Assembly (NCBI GenBank): GCA_038363925.1
Contig: JAQQWL010000011.1
Coordinates: 7,750,001 to 7,814,000, forward strand
Origin: Apiospora phragmitis
Taxonomy: Eukaryota; Ascomycota; Sordariomycetes; Amphisphaeriales; Apiosporaceae
Direction of reading: 5' to 3'
Length of the DNA: 64,000 bases
Part shown: piece by piece, positions 36,928-50,047 of the stretch
Layout: each line of letters begins with the position of its first letter
Position numbering within the stretch: the stretch's first letter is position 1
The notes under the pieces: model-generated
What the model was told of the DNA's origin: nothing
The model's input: only the letters and a program-made list of their open reading frames with translations
Database searches by the model: none
Made by a program: the position numbers and the translations under genes

Positions 36928-39900
36928 TGTGGTTGTGTGCGACCCGGCGAGAGGAGAGAGTAAGAGATATTATAGATTATGAGGAATGTGGTGGGTAATT
37001 AGATGTTCCCACGTTAACCCTTATCCCTGCAATAGATAGCTCGGTACGATGGCCTCAAATGAAGAAAGAGCTTCCAAACAGGTCGGAAATTGCCTTGGCT
37101 GTCCTCGGGAAGAAGTCGATGTCAAGAAGCAATTGATGGGACCGAAGTTCCTATTGGAGGCGATGAGGTGACGAAATTTGTATGTAAATGTGTGTATGTG
37201 TGGGAGAGAGTGACACGGCGAGGTCAGGTCAGCTGGAGATGCACAAGGCAATTGTATGGCGGATGAATCTGTAAGAGGCGGTTGAATAGTAGTCCTCACG
37301 ATGAACGGCACGGTTGAGGGGTGATAAAAATATATAAGTAGGAGGAGAGGTAGGCCGAGGTAGCTGGAGGCGAGTAAACAACGAGATGAACTTCTGAGGT
37401 GCAGTAGGAAGAATGTGCGAATGGGTGTGCTTAAAAAGAAACATGGGAAACGCATGAATCCCATCAAGTTTTCGCTTACCTACCTTTTGGAGCCTTTTGG
37501 GAGCTGCTGCGTGTACAAGCCCGTCCCGGACCTTGGACGCCGTCCTGGGCAGCAGAGCAGGTACCTAACCTTGCCAACTTAAACATCCATGTTCTCCTCC
37601 TTCGAACCGTGGCCGATCCACCCTCGTGGTCCCAGGACAGAAGACAGACAGACAGACAGACAGGGAAAGCAGAAGAAGAAGGAAAAATGTGTGGACAGGG
37701 GTCTGTGTCTGTGGAAGCAGGGGTCGAGCAGTAGGAGTAGGAGGGTACGGTCCGGTCTGTAGGTACATGGATGGCGGGGCAATCGCGAATCAATGTATCT
37801 CGTCAAGTACCGGTCAAGTACCCTACCGTGGGCTGAGCAGGGATCCTCATGACCCTCTTCTCGAAAGAAAGTCAGGGAGGGGACCCTTGCATTCTCAGGT
37901 AACTTATGTCGTGATTTTTTTTAAGGTTGCTCTTTAGCAGTTCATTGGCGCATTCCCACCGACATGGTTTCGAACGGAGGAGGACCACGCACACGGAAGA
38001 GATTCATTCATTAGGGGAGACGGAGATACATCGTGAAATAACCAGAAACCTGCTTTGCGCTTGGCTTGTCGGTGCCGGCCTCTATGGCAACAGGTCACCC
38101 ATTTGTACGGGCATCAAAGAGCCAGCAGACGGTATGGTATGTCCGGTGTGTGGCAGCGACAGCACTCTTTACACCAAGGTTTGGGTACCGTCTATCTCTG
38201 TTGCTCTCAACGGTTTCAAAATTCATGCTTATTACGTACAGTAAAATATCAGATAGATTTCTGTACATCCGAGATTTGGGGCCCTTCATCAGTCTCAGAC
38301 CCTAATCATGATGTGCATGGTAATTATACCCAGCTGTAACTCATCTACTACAGATCTCATCCATGACACAAAAACAAATATGGATATTCAGGGTTGCACA
38401 TTTGCTCTGTTCTTCAGCCCTTCTTCCTTCTTCAGCCCAGCCCTACCCAACCGAGATAGGTAGGACAGGGCGGTCGATCGGTTGGTTCCCAGCCAAAATC
38501 CCCCCAATCTGCCAGCAGTACGTTTCCAGAAGATGTGTACTCCGTACTGGTAGACCCTTCATTGCCCCCTTGTCGCCAAAGGGGATCGAAAAGCAAGGCC
38601 ACATTGACTTGATAGCCATCTGGCTGCTACCCTACGCGTGAGTCGTGCTACACGCTGCTGTCAGTGGTCGGCTTGTTAGCAGCCGCAGCATCAAGAGTAG
38701 CGCAGAGCGGCCGCTCATCATTGCCTAATTGCGTCATGGCGTGCAGGAACAAATGTTCCGAGGCCTATATGCAATCATCCCAAGGAGTCCAAGAGTCCCT
38801 CCCATGTGGTGCCACATACTAACCGTGAACCCCCAATATCTTCATCCATGCTTCAGATTATTGTGTTTCTGTGTGCGCGTGCCCATTGAGCTCCAGGCTC
38901 GTTCCCACAAGGGTAAAACGAGCATCAGCAGGCATGGAGATTGCAATGGTATGCTATATCCGCCAATCCGGAGTGACGTAGGTGGCAGCCAGGGGATGCC
39001 GGCTCCGAAGGAATCCAGATACTGCAGATATGGATTGGTATTGAGGTAGCACTTGGTCGCAATAGTCGTATGTAACTCTAGCCCCGCTCAGAAAGGTACT
39101 GTAGCCTCCGTTTGCATGTTTTTTTTCCCGTTCTCAATTTGCGAAGACAGTGTAGGTAGCCAATCATCTTACATGTCACCGTTTCCTCAAATACTTTTCG
39201 CTCAGTAGACTTGATGCCGTATCCGACGAGGGTTTCAACTACTCTCGTCCGCAGCCCCAATCTCTTTCCGGCCCGATGTTATACTTCGCAGCAGTTCCTC
39301 ACAATACGAGAGAGAATGTGCCATGTCAAACCTCATCAGAACAGCGAAGACCCAATTCTTGAATAGATCGGTAGATCGATCATGCGTGCGGACGTTGGGC
39401 AAGCCATAAACGGGAGCTCCAGGGCTCGGAAAAGGACTGGCTATCCTGGGCAAATCATAGGATGCGCCGTTGCGGTGTACCATCCAGGCGGTACAATAAA
39501 TAATGCTGGGGACAAAGTCACGACGCGGCGCTGGCTTGGCTGTAAGACAGATAGCCTAGCCCAATGCGTACTGACGAAGAGGGATCGATCGGGGTAGGTA
39601 CATGGCGTGAACTTGGCTGTTGGGCGCAACAGGTCTGCTAGTCTGCAAGAGACTGCATGGCATTCTTGGAATTCCATCACACCACCTGTTGCACCCTTCA
39701 TCGAGATAGGCCGACAATCGCTGCCCATCGTGGCATGGTGGCCTACCCTGATTTGCGGCGCCTTGGGACGTCTCGAGACACCTCATTCGCCTGTGTCTGC
39801 TTTCTTGTTTTTTTTCCTTAAATATCTACACATCCTGTGAAGATCCTGGGGAGTGATGCCCAGATGAGCTCTAACCGGGATACTTGGTGAATAGCACGTC

Positions 39901-42900
39901 TGCACTACTCCTTTCTTGGTTGATGACTTGACTTGCCGTGGTGGGTGCGCGGGGGATGTTCTCCTTTTGATATCCACGCTCTATTAGTCGTGCATGGCTT
40001 CCTCACCCTGCCTGGGCTTGTGCCTGAGCTAAAAGAGGTGCGGCGTCAATGGCGACGACGGGCCCTTCGGTACTGCCTGATGCAGCGTGGACCATCGTGG
40101 GAAGCGCGAGGTACCCAGCTGGGGTGGATGATGTCATAGTTTTCACGTTGCCGCCATCTGGGGCGGATCTGGCCGGCGGTCGGTCGCAAAGACAGTGGCA
40201 GCTGGTGGGCTTGTATACTCGCCGTACTTAAAATGAAGAAAGACCCTGCGTTAAGGGAAGAGGGCGTGGATACGGCAAAGACACTGAAAAAGGGAAGTGG
40301 GAGGCATGTCTGCCCAGGTAGCGCGGGTGCTGCGGCGGTTTCGGTCGACATCTACCATGGAGATCGAGAAGAGCGCCCGTCATCGACGTTTTCAACGTTG
40401 ACCCGGCCCCCGCGCAGGGTTCTACGGCTAGACATCCTTGGCGCTGTGGCACCTTTTCTGGCCTTGTGGCGCACTGGGCAGCGACAGGCGCCGGGATTGA
40501 GTGAAGGTACAGAAGGGGCAGGGGAGGGTACGAGATAGGGCACGAGCCAAGTACATTTCACATCTCCTGCCTTTTCACGTCAAACCCCACCCGCAAAAGC
40601 CCTTGAGTGGTGGTCCCATCGACCAAGAAGAAACTCTCTGTACATTATGAGACAGTTCCCCAGCGGCAGGGATTCTGTCCTCAAGTTTGGCGTCTGCGAC
40701 TTATGTGCTGATGAGATAACTATGAAGACATGGTGGGACTTGATTGGCTTTATCCGATGGAGCCGGCATACTGATTACACATCGTCAACACACCATTGAT
40801 CTGCTCGAAGGGTTCAAACACACGAGAACTTCAGGGTCCTGCTCGTCTCGACTAGCGGCACCATACATTCACTTCCGTACAGCACAAGTGTGCGAGTGTG
40901 GCAGCCGGGGGCTGAGCAGAACCGAATCGCGATGTCGCTCCATGCTTGTGGCCTGTGTATTTAATGAAACCTGTCACCACTACTAACCGTCCCCCCTCAT
41001 CTGCCTTCTCACTGCTCATGATCGCGATGGTTATGCGACTGGCAGCCTCCAATCGACGATAATAAAGCCATTATCGGAGTAGGCGAAGGGTTTGATGAAG
41101 ATCATTAGTGAATAGGGAGAGCTGGGCCAGTGCTGACAGAAAAAGCTCCGCCGTGAGTGAACAAGAACAGGTTTTTCCTCATTTCATCCCTAACAACTAA
41201 CAATTTCTGTTTGGAGTTGAGCTGGTCAAGAATCGACGATTCCTTCATAATCGACGATGCGATCAGACCGATCATTCAGGGTTCGCCCACTACTTTATTC
41301 CATTGGTGCCGTACAGGGTGTCCGCCAAGCCGAGAGCCCCTAATGTTGCCCCGTTATCCCTGCCGTTTGGGCCAGGTACTCTGGCTGTTACTATAAAAGT
41401 ACCTGGCCTAGAGCCCTAAGGTATAGGTAGCGACTGTTTCGACGCCCATACTCCACCATTCTACGACTCGGGACCACTTCCCGGTACATGTAACATCTGT
41501 CTTTTGAAAAGCTCGCGAGAGAAGACGATGCTAGCCGGGACCGAGCCAAAGTGTAAATTGTTGCAGTCCTATCACCACCACAGCTGAGGCTGCTAGAGCG
41601 GTCACGATAAGACCCTATTAAACATACATGTAGGCTAGCTGGCCGAGTAACAGAACACAATTGACTTCAGACCTCAGCCCCTTTCAGCCTAGCAAGCCCA
41701 ATTGCTTTTTTCATAATCAAACCCTTCCACTGCGCGCATTGTCGTGATAGCAGTTCATTTGTAGAGAAAGCCTCCATTGCGACCCGGGCAATGGCAGCAT
41801 GGACAGCGGCCTTTCCCAAGTGAATAAAAAACTGCTGGCAGGCCCGCCAACAGCACACATGTTTTATGTACGGCATCGTATTGACTGACGTTACTGAGGA
41901 AGCTTTGGCCTCTGATGATGGGATGCGCTGTCGATCTGACGATGGACCAAGACTGACGATGCGGCCCGGATACTCGGTTCAAACGGAGCAACAGCGAACG
42001 GAATATGGTTTGAGCTGCTACAGTATTTCCACAGGGCCACAGCAAATATCTCTTAGGCGGAGCTGGTGCCGGAGTACAGCCAAAAATTGATACAAGGAGT
42101 ACGCGGCCCTCGTCCATTACCCCACAAGCTAACATCGTTTTTCCATCAATTCCATCAACTGTGGGAAAAGCATCGAGATCTAAGTTCGGTACGCACAGCG
42201 ATGTACCTCGAGTTGCTGACTGCGCCGCTATGTCACTCATCACGTGCAGTCAAGCATTCAGTCAGTCACTCCAGCAGCGGCATGGTCTGCGAGTCTGTGA
42301 CCCAGCAGTGGGTAGACTTTTGGCTTGCAATAATTGTAACCGCGGGTAGCCTTTCTATTGTTGCTATCCTGACGTTTGGCTTGATGGAAACCTCTTCCCT
42401 CTTGTTACTCATTCCCAAACTCCCCAAACGAACGCGAGAGCACCAAAGTTTCGCATCAGCTTGGGTCCATCATGGCTTTCTCTCTGTGCAGCATGCAATT
42501 TCGACCAAATGCGATACATAACAGCAAAAAGCAGATGAAAGTCTGCCCCTACTAGCTAGGTTTTGTTTTTTCCCCCTCCCGTCTTTTAGATTTCCGGCCA
42601 CGCTCTTGGAACACAAGACTACCTCTTACAGTAGGTAGCTATCGAGGGCCAAGGATACAGTCATGAGGCTCGCCAGAATCACCAGTCCCGGAACCGTTCT
42701 GATCAGAACTTAGGAGCCCGTCCAAACTCAATTCTCCTCAACGCACACTTGTCTAAATAGTCTGTCAACTCGGGTAACAAACAAGGCAGCTGAACTGGCT
42801 AGGTTGGTATTACTCCCGGCTGGTCCTCCTCTTCCTACTAGAAGACGCCGATCATATTCCCGACATCGCTATTATCTCATGATCAATCTATCGAGGGGAA

Positions 42901-45031
42901 ATGTTCAACTTGAACCGAGAATGAGGGGTCGGGTTTCTTGCTCCTTGGGGGGCCAATGGCCCCTCTTGAACATATTCCCAGTCGTTGGGAACAACTGAAA
43001 AGTTTCGAGCTTGCGAGTCTCAGTTCAGGCAATTACTTATTAGTCGAGGCAAGACAAGTTATGTTTTACTGGGCGCTCCTTGTACCCCAAGTATGGCCCA
43101 AGTATGGCCCGAGTACCTACCTGTCGTCGTTCCGAGGCTCTCCTTTATTACTGGGGGCTTTCCCATGAATACGAAGAATATGGTTTCCCCAGGTGCGGGT
43201 GCGGAGGCCCCGCGCACCGAAAGTTCAAAGCAGCACCAGGCCCCATGTCAGGACTCAGGACGGCCTTCTTTTACGAAATGGTGCCGGGGGTGATGACAAA
43301 CCCTTGATACGTTGGACGGCTTTTCATGGGACCATGGGCCGATAATGAGGGGAATGGTTCGACACGACTGTCCGTCAACATGATGTGTGTGGGTGTTGGC
43401 CACTGCTGTTCCGTTTGCTGCCTGTCGGTCGGGTTGGCAGTGTTGCATGTGCATGCCCGCTAGCGTGTGGTTTGTAGCATCCCCCGGCAGATGGGATTCT
43501 CAGCAATTCGCCATTTTCTCAGCATGTCCCTTTCTGAGAAATCACCATCACGTTAGAGTGACACGAGACGCGCCGAACTGGACGGGCAACGACAATACCG
43601 TATGATGGTTGCACAAAGCTCATCCGTTAACGTTCGTCGATCAGCAACTCGTTCGCATGGATCGCCAGAGCTTCCTTGGCATAACTCGGCTCGTATGCTT
43701 GCTTACAGAGATAGCCGAACTCCCACGAGGCGTCGCATTCTCATGTGGCGTTATATATCTCGGCCTATTTACGCATCTAGGCACTGGGCTCTGCATGTAC
43801 ACTTGTACACAAAGCAATTTGCGGCTGATGCTCCGGATCATCCGCGATATTCCCTCATAGTGAGTTATCTAAGGCAAGCCTAGCAGTTTGCTCCAACTTG
43901 AAAGACCCTGAATGTTTTTTTCGGGGTCCTTTCAGTGCGGGAGCCAATGAACAGTCGAAGCTATGCAGGTATCCCGGGCTGTGTGTGACATTGCTGTGGA
44001 TATCGTTGAGGTCCAGGCCTGAGGTAAGGCAATTCATGTCGGGTCAGGGTCATCTTTCATACACGAACGGGCAAAAAAAGGAACGAGAAAGCTACATATC
44101 ACTCCTCCAAGCAGTACTTACCCATTACGCCATTTGAATCTCATGTTTTACTCGCACGTTGTGAAGGACCTTTAAGCAGATGTTTGACGCAAAGCATAGG
44201 CAGGTAGTAGGTATGGATGGATGTATGGGATGGGATGTACCTGCATGCGCCTACCACCTCTGCCTACGAAGAAGGGACTTGGGGTGTGTGCATATTATCT
44301 CGAGTCATGCGAGCCTCCTGTCTTATTCTGACATGAGGGTTTGACCTGAACCGAGAAGACTTTACTGTCTTGACCCAAGGATGCTGCAAAAAACTGCAAA
44401 GAAAAAGCTTGATCAACCTTTTAAATACGAAACCTTGGAATGTATGCGTGCATGCAGAATAGGCAGAGGATGCAAAGATGAAGATCGTCACTATTAAATA
44501 AAACACTCACTTGTCCACACACATTGCATTTAATTTACGCAGGTCCCCTACAGCCAGCGCCATACACACACACATACACATACATATACATTCAATCATA
44601 CTTAACTTCAGGTCTTACTGGTAAATGACTCCTGAGTTTGGGGGAAAGAACCCTTTCGACATACAACGCAGAGGTGGAGGAGATGTTCCGGCCAGGCGAT
44701 CCTACTTTTGCCCTTCTTGTCACAGTCAGTGCACCATGTCTCAACAGAAATTCAGCTTGGCGACAGGATACATCGCCCGTCGAGAGGCCATTGGTAGAAT
44801 ATAATGATATTGTTGCAGCTCTGGGGATAGTTGCCTGTCCGTCTCCTCATTCCCATCATACATGCATACTATACTGTAGAAACTATCCACCTTCTCCCTC
44901 GCAACATTAAAGTCATGGCATGTTTCTTTGGACCAAGAAGCTTACTAGCGCCAACCTCAATCTGCAGGGTGGTACGGCCAGCCATGCGGGCGCGACCAAA
45001 GTGCACACACGAGAAACCCTGAAAATTCGAC
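36928..45031. other. 8 kb gene desert upstream of the C2H2 regulator
   Basis: I find no gene with a recognisable domain or coherent exons on either strand. Contents I can name: a (GACA)5 run at 37643-37662 and CA/TA-rich repeats near 44566-44600. The left end should be the leader and promoter of the C2H2 gene; the right end is the 3' flank of prp31. Confidence 0.5.
37643..37662. repeat. (GACA)5 microsatellite
   Basis: Five perfect tetranucleotide units in the gene desert. Confidence 0.9.
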
Positions 45032-46898
45032 CTACTTCGAAGGTACCGGCGGGGGCGCCATAGCTTTCGCAGCACCCGTGTCGACCTTTTTGCTGGGAGG
45101 CTGGCCTGGCACCTTGAAGGTCCCATTGTTATTGTTGTTGCTGCCGGAGCCGCTGACCTGCGTGAAGGTACCGCCCTTGAAGTAACGATCCTCGTCGGCC
45201 TGTCTCTTGCGCTTGAGCTCCGCTTGAACCTTGGGGTCCACGAGCTCGAGACCCTGAACGGGTGTGAAGGCGAGCGAGGATGCAGTCCCTGCAGCACCAG
45301 TAGCACCCCCTCCTCCAATGGTCGAGCCCACCCCCCGAAGTCCGAATGCCCTTGCCACGCAGGTCGATAGTTGAGCCGCCCTGGCCAAACCCGCGCAAAG
45401 ACGAGGCCGCGCCGCCGACAGGAGTCGCCCCTCCCCAGCCCTTGTGCTTCTGCGTGAGCTTGGCGCGCGTTCGATTATCGATCTGGATGCCGCGTATCCG
45501 TCCATCGTTGGACGCACCTATCATGCCCATGCCAGCTGTAGATTCGCCAGTGCCGTAGCCGACTTCCTTCTCCTCCTTGCCAAATACCATCCGGTTTTGG
45601 GCTTTCCGCAAATCGGTCATGGCTGTGGCTTCCTTGGCCTTTCTTGCCCGTCGACCACCCCGCTTCCGCGACGGCTTGTCGTCCGGAGCTGGCAGCGCTC
45701 TTTGTCCTTTATTCGGAGGCGGCGCGGTCAACTTGTCTAACCGGGACAATACTTGGTTGTGTAGCTCATCACCGTAATCGCCATGAGGGTATGTATGACC
45801 AGTGTCGGCGCGAGCAGCTAGAACAAGCTTGGCGGTTACGGCCTTCATTGCCTTCGTCTTCAAATCGTTCGGCACGCCCCGGATGATAGGTGATTGGTAT
45901 ACGAAACCCTGCTGCCGAACGCCAATGTTCGTGGCAAAGGCAGAGTTTGACTGCTTCTTCGAGCCCCATGCGGCAATATTACAGGCCGGGGTCCTGGCCA
46001 GGTTTGTCAAACCACCAGCTGTGTTGATTAGTTGGGCTGCCGTCAATGAAGACCCAAGCAACCTCGTCAGGTTGGGAGCGAATACGTTCATTCGGGATTG
46101 GACATATTCGGTGAGTGTCTTCTTCGCCCTGTCCATGGAGACGACCATGAGACATGCGCGAATGATACGATCGAGCTCTTCCTGGCTGACTTCCTGGCCT
46201 GTTGTCGTGGTGGCCTCGACGGTGACAATCATCAACGTCGGGCCGTCCAGTACTGACTTGAGTGACTCGCCCAAGACGTTGCTAGTTGACTCCTGCAAGC
46301 GTTTGATGCTATCCGAGTCCATAGGTCCATTGCCGAGGATTGCGACCACCTTTGCGTAGTCGACGGGGTTTTGGACCAGAGTCTCGAGTTCTTGAAAGCG
46401 CGCCGAGTAGTGATCCCGAATAAACTTGTGAACCTTCATTATCTCCCCGTCGAGTTGTGTAGACAGCGTGTTCGATTCGGTCAGGACCTTGTACTCGGGG
46501 TTGTCCTCGATGTTGCCAATGTTGATGATGTGCGAATCGAGAGGTTGTGACTGAAAGCGGGCGATGTCCTTGAGAAGAGGTTCTAATCGGTCCATAACCG
46601 TCGAGACCTTGCGCACATCCTTGACATTGCCGAGCTGCATCTTTTCGATCTTGGCTTTGGCCTCGTCCTCGTCTTCCAGGGGATCGATGCCGCCCATTTT
46701 CTCATCTTGGTCGTCGGGGACTTCCTCGTCGCCATCCAGCACCATATCGCCATCGTCGTCGTGGTCTTTGTTGTCGTCATCGTCGTCTCCCTTGACAGCT
46801 GGGCCGTCGCCTTCCAAGCCTAGATCATTCTGCTCTTCGCCATTCTCGGAGCCCGACTCCTCGAAGTCCTGGAGGAGCTCGTCTGCTAAGGTTGACAT
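45032..46898 (-). CDS. prp31: Prp31 U4/U6 snRNP splicing factor, one frame break
   Basis: Prp31 binds the U4 snRNA-15.5K complex and holds the U4/U6.U5 tri-snRNP together. Start ATG 46898 (MSTLADELLQDFEE); an in-frame TTG upstream is not a start. An acidic N-terminus (DDDDDNKDHDDDGD) is followed by the helical NOSIC/Nop region (HIINIGNIEDNPEY; then TAAQLINTAGGLTNLAR and PACNIAAWGSKKQ), the basic segment PSRKRGGRRARKAKEA with MTDLRKAQNRMVFG, and the conserved tail TASSLAFTPVQGLELVDP. The frame breaks at the CCCCCC on the plus strand at 45331-45336 (a G run in the gene). One extra base explains it, and the tail then continues to the stop at 45032, about 621 residues in all. An essential gene elsewhere, so a true null is unlikely. 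Confidence 0.93.
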
Positions 46899-47569
46899 TT
46901 TGCACTGACGGATGAGATTCGCGTTGATCAAACAGTGATGATCTCGGGCAACTCACTTTTGCGCCCTTTGTCTCTCGGTTTCCGAGGTTGAAATTGGTCG
47001 ACGGCAATCTGAAAGCGCGTGGGGGTTGTAGCTGGCCGGCGCAGAGTCTTGGGGACTATTGGGTTCGTTTATCCGTATATGCTGGTGTATTGCAATGCCG
47101 TAAGTGTGTCGCTGGGTGGCGAGGAATAAGAGAGAGCGGTGAAAAGAAGTATAACAGCAGTTGCAATGCTGCGATAATGAACAAAATAAAGTACAGTAGA
47201 GTAACCTTTGATTGATAGCGGTTCCGTCTCCATAGCAGTTCGGTTCAGTTGCGCGCAGGCACTCAGGCGTTCGTCTCCACTAATAAGTCTTATGTCATCC
47301 TTTTTGAGAGCGCTCATTGGGCAAGTCGGCTCTTGTCAACAACCTTTATTTTCTGGAAGGCAATAGCGCGAGACAGACTGGTAACTGACTGACAGCCTCT
47401 ATCATACCAATCCACCTCCAATACCTTAGGTACCTTCCTTTGCTGCTGCATCACCGCCAGATCTCAGTGGCCCTCCTGGGACCGAGTTGTCGTCCCGAGC
47501 TGCGACTAACCTCGACTCATCATCAAATACCACTACGATTTTCGCGTTGCATCGACGAGCTCGCCCACT
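46899..47569. other. 671-bp divergent promoter region between prp31 and clf1
   Basis: Two splicing-factor genes start from opposite ends of this stretch. No further gene or RNA seen. Confidence 0.6.
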
Positions 47570-49602
47570 ATGGAGTCTTCACGCGGCCCCCGAGGGTCAA
47601 GAACAAGGGCGCCGCGCCTATCCAGATCTCGGCCGAGCAACTGCTTCGCGAAGCTCAGGATCGCCAGGACACACAGGTGAAGGCGCCTACCCAGCGCTTT
47701 GAAGATCTGGAGAGCTGCACGAATTCCAGGGTCGGAAACGCAAGGAATTCGAGGACTATGTTCGCCGCAACAGGGTTAATATGAACAACTGGATGCGGTA
47801 TGCGCAATGGGAACTCGAACAAAAGGAATACCGTCGAGCCCGGTCCATCTTCGAGCGAGCCCTCGATGTCGATTCCACGTCGGTCGTGCTATGGATTCGC
47901 TACATCGAATCCGAGATGAAGAGCCGCAACATCAACCACGCCCGCAACCTCCTGGACCGCTCCGTTTCCATCTTGCCTCGGGTCGATAAGCTCTGGTACA
48001 AATATGTATACATGGAGGAGATGCTTGGGAACATTCCTGGCACGCGACAGGTTTTCGAGCGATGGATGGAATGGCGCCCGATGAGGCTGCTTGGAGCGCC
48101 TACATCAAGTTGGAGAAGCGTTACGGCGAGTTCCAGCGAGCGCGCGACATCTTCACACGCTTCACCTTCGTCCACCCCGAGCCGCGTAACTGGATCAAGT
48201 GGGCAAAGTTTGAAGAAGAGGTTGGAACAAGTGATCTGGTCAGGCAGGTATACAGCGACGCCATCGAGGCGTTAGGGGATGAGTTCACGGACGAGAAGAT
48301 TTTCGTTTCCTGGGCGCGGTTCGAGGCAAAGCTCAAGGAGTACGAGCGCGCGAGAGCCATCTACAAGCATGCCCTCGACCGCCTACCGCGGTCCAAATCC
48401 ATGCTCTTACACAAAGCTTACACGACTTTCGAAAAGCAATATGGCGACCAAGAAGGAGTCGAAGATGTTGTTCTTTCGAAACGACGAAGGCATTACGAAG
48501 ACCAGATCAACCAGAACTCCAAGAACTACGACATATGGTTCGATTATGCTCGCTTGGAGGAGGCAGGCGGCGATGCGAATCGGGTGCGAGATGTCTACGA
48601 GCGAGCAGTAGCCCAGATCCCCCCGACACACGAGAGAAACGCCACTGGCGGCGATATATCTATTTATGGATTTTCTACGCGATATGGGAGGAGATGGAGG
48701 CCAAGGATATTGGGCGGGCGCGGCAGATCTACGATCTCTGCCTTGACCTTATACCGCATAAGAAGTTCACCTTTGCCAAGATTTGGCTCATGAAGGCACA
48801 CTTCGAAATTCGTCAGGGCGAGCTCACGGTCGCGCGTAAGACTCTCGGGCGGTCCATTGGCATGTGCCCAAAGGACAAGTTGTTCAAGGGCTATGTCGAG
48901 CTGGAGATGAAGCTCTACGAGTTTGTCCGCTGTCGTACACTATACGAAAAGCACATTGAGTGGAACCCTTCCAACTCTCAAGCTTGGATCAACTTTGCCA
49001 AGCTCGAGCAGAGTCTCGACGACTTGGAGCGGGCAAGAGCCATCTACGAACTAGCCACCAGCCAAGAGACACTCGACATGCCGGAGTTGGTGTGGAAGGC
49101 CTACATTGACTTTGAGGAGGGCGAGGGCGAGTTTGAACGGACTCGCGACCTGTACGAGAGGCTGCTCGAGAAGACGGAACACGTCAAGGTATGGATCAGC
49201 TACGCACACTTCGAACTCAACGTCCCCGACGCCAACGACAACGCGGCGAACGGAAACGCGGAGGCGGAAGAGGAGGAGCCCAAGACCGAGGCCGCCAAGG
49301 CGCGGGCCAGGAGCGTGTTTGAGCGTGCCCACAAGAGCATGAAGGAGAAGGATCTCAAGGAGGAGAGGGTCTCCCTCCTCAACTCGTGGCTCGCCTTCGA
49401 GCGTGTCCACGGCGCCGACGAGGAGATCGAGAAGGTGCAGAAGCAGATGCCGCGCAGGGTCAAGAAGATGCACAGGCTCGAGGACGACACGTACGAGGAA
49501 CGCATCGACTACGTGTTCCCGGCCGACGACGAAGACAAGCAGGATCTGTCCAACATGTTGGCCATGGCGGCCGCCTGGAAGCAGGGTGGAGGTAATGTGT
49601 AG
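47570..49602 (+). CDS. clf1: Clf1/Syf3 (crooked neck) pre-mRNA splicing factor, four frame breaks
   Basis: HAT-repeat scaffold of the NineTeen complex, needed for spliceosome activation. ATG 47570 (MESSRG) begins the typical N-terminus. Successive HAT repeats fill the protein: [56 protein letters not shown], then [19 protein letters not shown] and [16 protein letters not shown]. The reading frame changes four times, each time as if one base were missing: CCCCC at 47587-47591, near 47709-47713, CCC at 48077-48079 and the C6 run at 48619-48624. Between the breaks every segment matches the family in order with nothing lost. Corrected length is about 678 residues, usual for this protein. No intron is evident. 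Divergent from prp31. Confidence 0.92.
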
Positions 49603-49949
49603 GTGTAATAGGGAAATAAGAGTGTATTGTCTGTCACGCGGTCGCATCTACCAGACGGGCTCTGCGTGCATCTATTAAGAAGCCAAATTGTAGGATGCCT
49701 TGGAAGCGAAGAAAATGAGGCAAGTTCAATACTTGATCTAATACATATACTGGACACGCCCGGCCTAGACGACTGAGAACAAAGCTTTGATACCGCAGGC
49801 AGTGCACAATCTGCTGCACTACACTTTTGGCTCGCAAGTGCATATGATATGTGGAATTACAACAGAGAAGACAGAGAATTCCGGTCTATCCAAGTGGGGT
49901 ATCTATCCAACATTGAATAAGCGGTATTTCTAACAAGCGAAAACAACAT
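49603..49949. other. Intergenic, 3' flank of clf1
   Basis: 347 bp without gene features; includes the clf1 3' UTR and the upstream flank of the tRNA gene. Confidence 0.6.
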
Positions 49950-50038
49950 GGCCTGGTGGCGAAATGGTATCGCGTCAGATTTCGGTTCACCGATCTCCTT
50001 CACTCTGAAGATTGCGGGTTCGAATCCCGTCTGGGTCG
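49950..50038 (+). tRNA. tRNA-Arg (anticodon UCG) with 17-nt intron
   Basis: Full cloverleaf by eye: acceptor GGCCTGG (49950-49956) with CTGGGTC (50031-50037), D stem GCG/CGC, anticodon stem TCAGA/TCTGA, T arm GCGGG-TTCGAAT-CCCGT. The loop reads TT-TCG-G, anticodon at 49982-49984, reading CGA. A 17-nt intron follows the base after the anticodon, and CGGT/ACCG can pair across the anticodon and intron as nuclear tRNA introns require. Discriminator base G at 50038. An oligo-T pol III stop follows. The acceptor stem uses several G-U pairs. Confidence 0.9.
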
Positions 50039-50041
50039 CTC

Positions 50042-50047
50042 TTTTTT
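50042..50047 (+). terminator. RNA polymerase III terminator of the tRNA gene
   Basis: TTTTTT starts 4 bp after the mature tRNA end, the usual pol III stop. Confidence 0.85.

Noticed and set aside
41755..42243. 162-codon open frame in the gene desert
   Set aside because: No recognisable motif, Cys and Ser scattered without pattern and no flanking splice signals; likely chance.
44566..44600. CRISPR or structured repeat array
   Set aside because: Simple CA/TA-rich sequence; no spaced repeats, and CRISPR is not expected in a fungal nuclear genome.
47570..49602. Programmed frameshifting or pseudogene status of clf1
   Set aside because: Four breaks at unrelated sites with full family similarity between them fit base-run errors far better than a decoding signal or decay.
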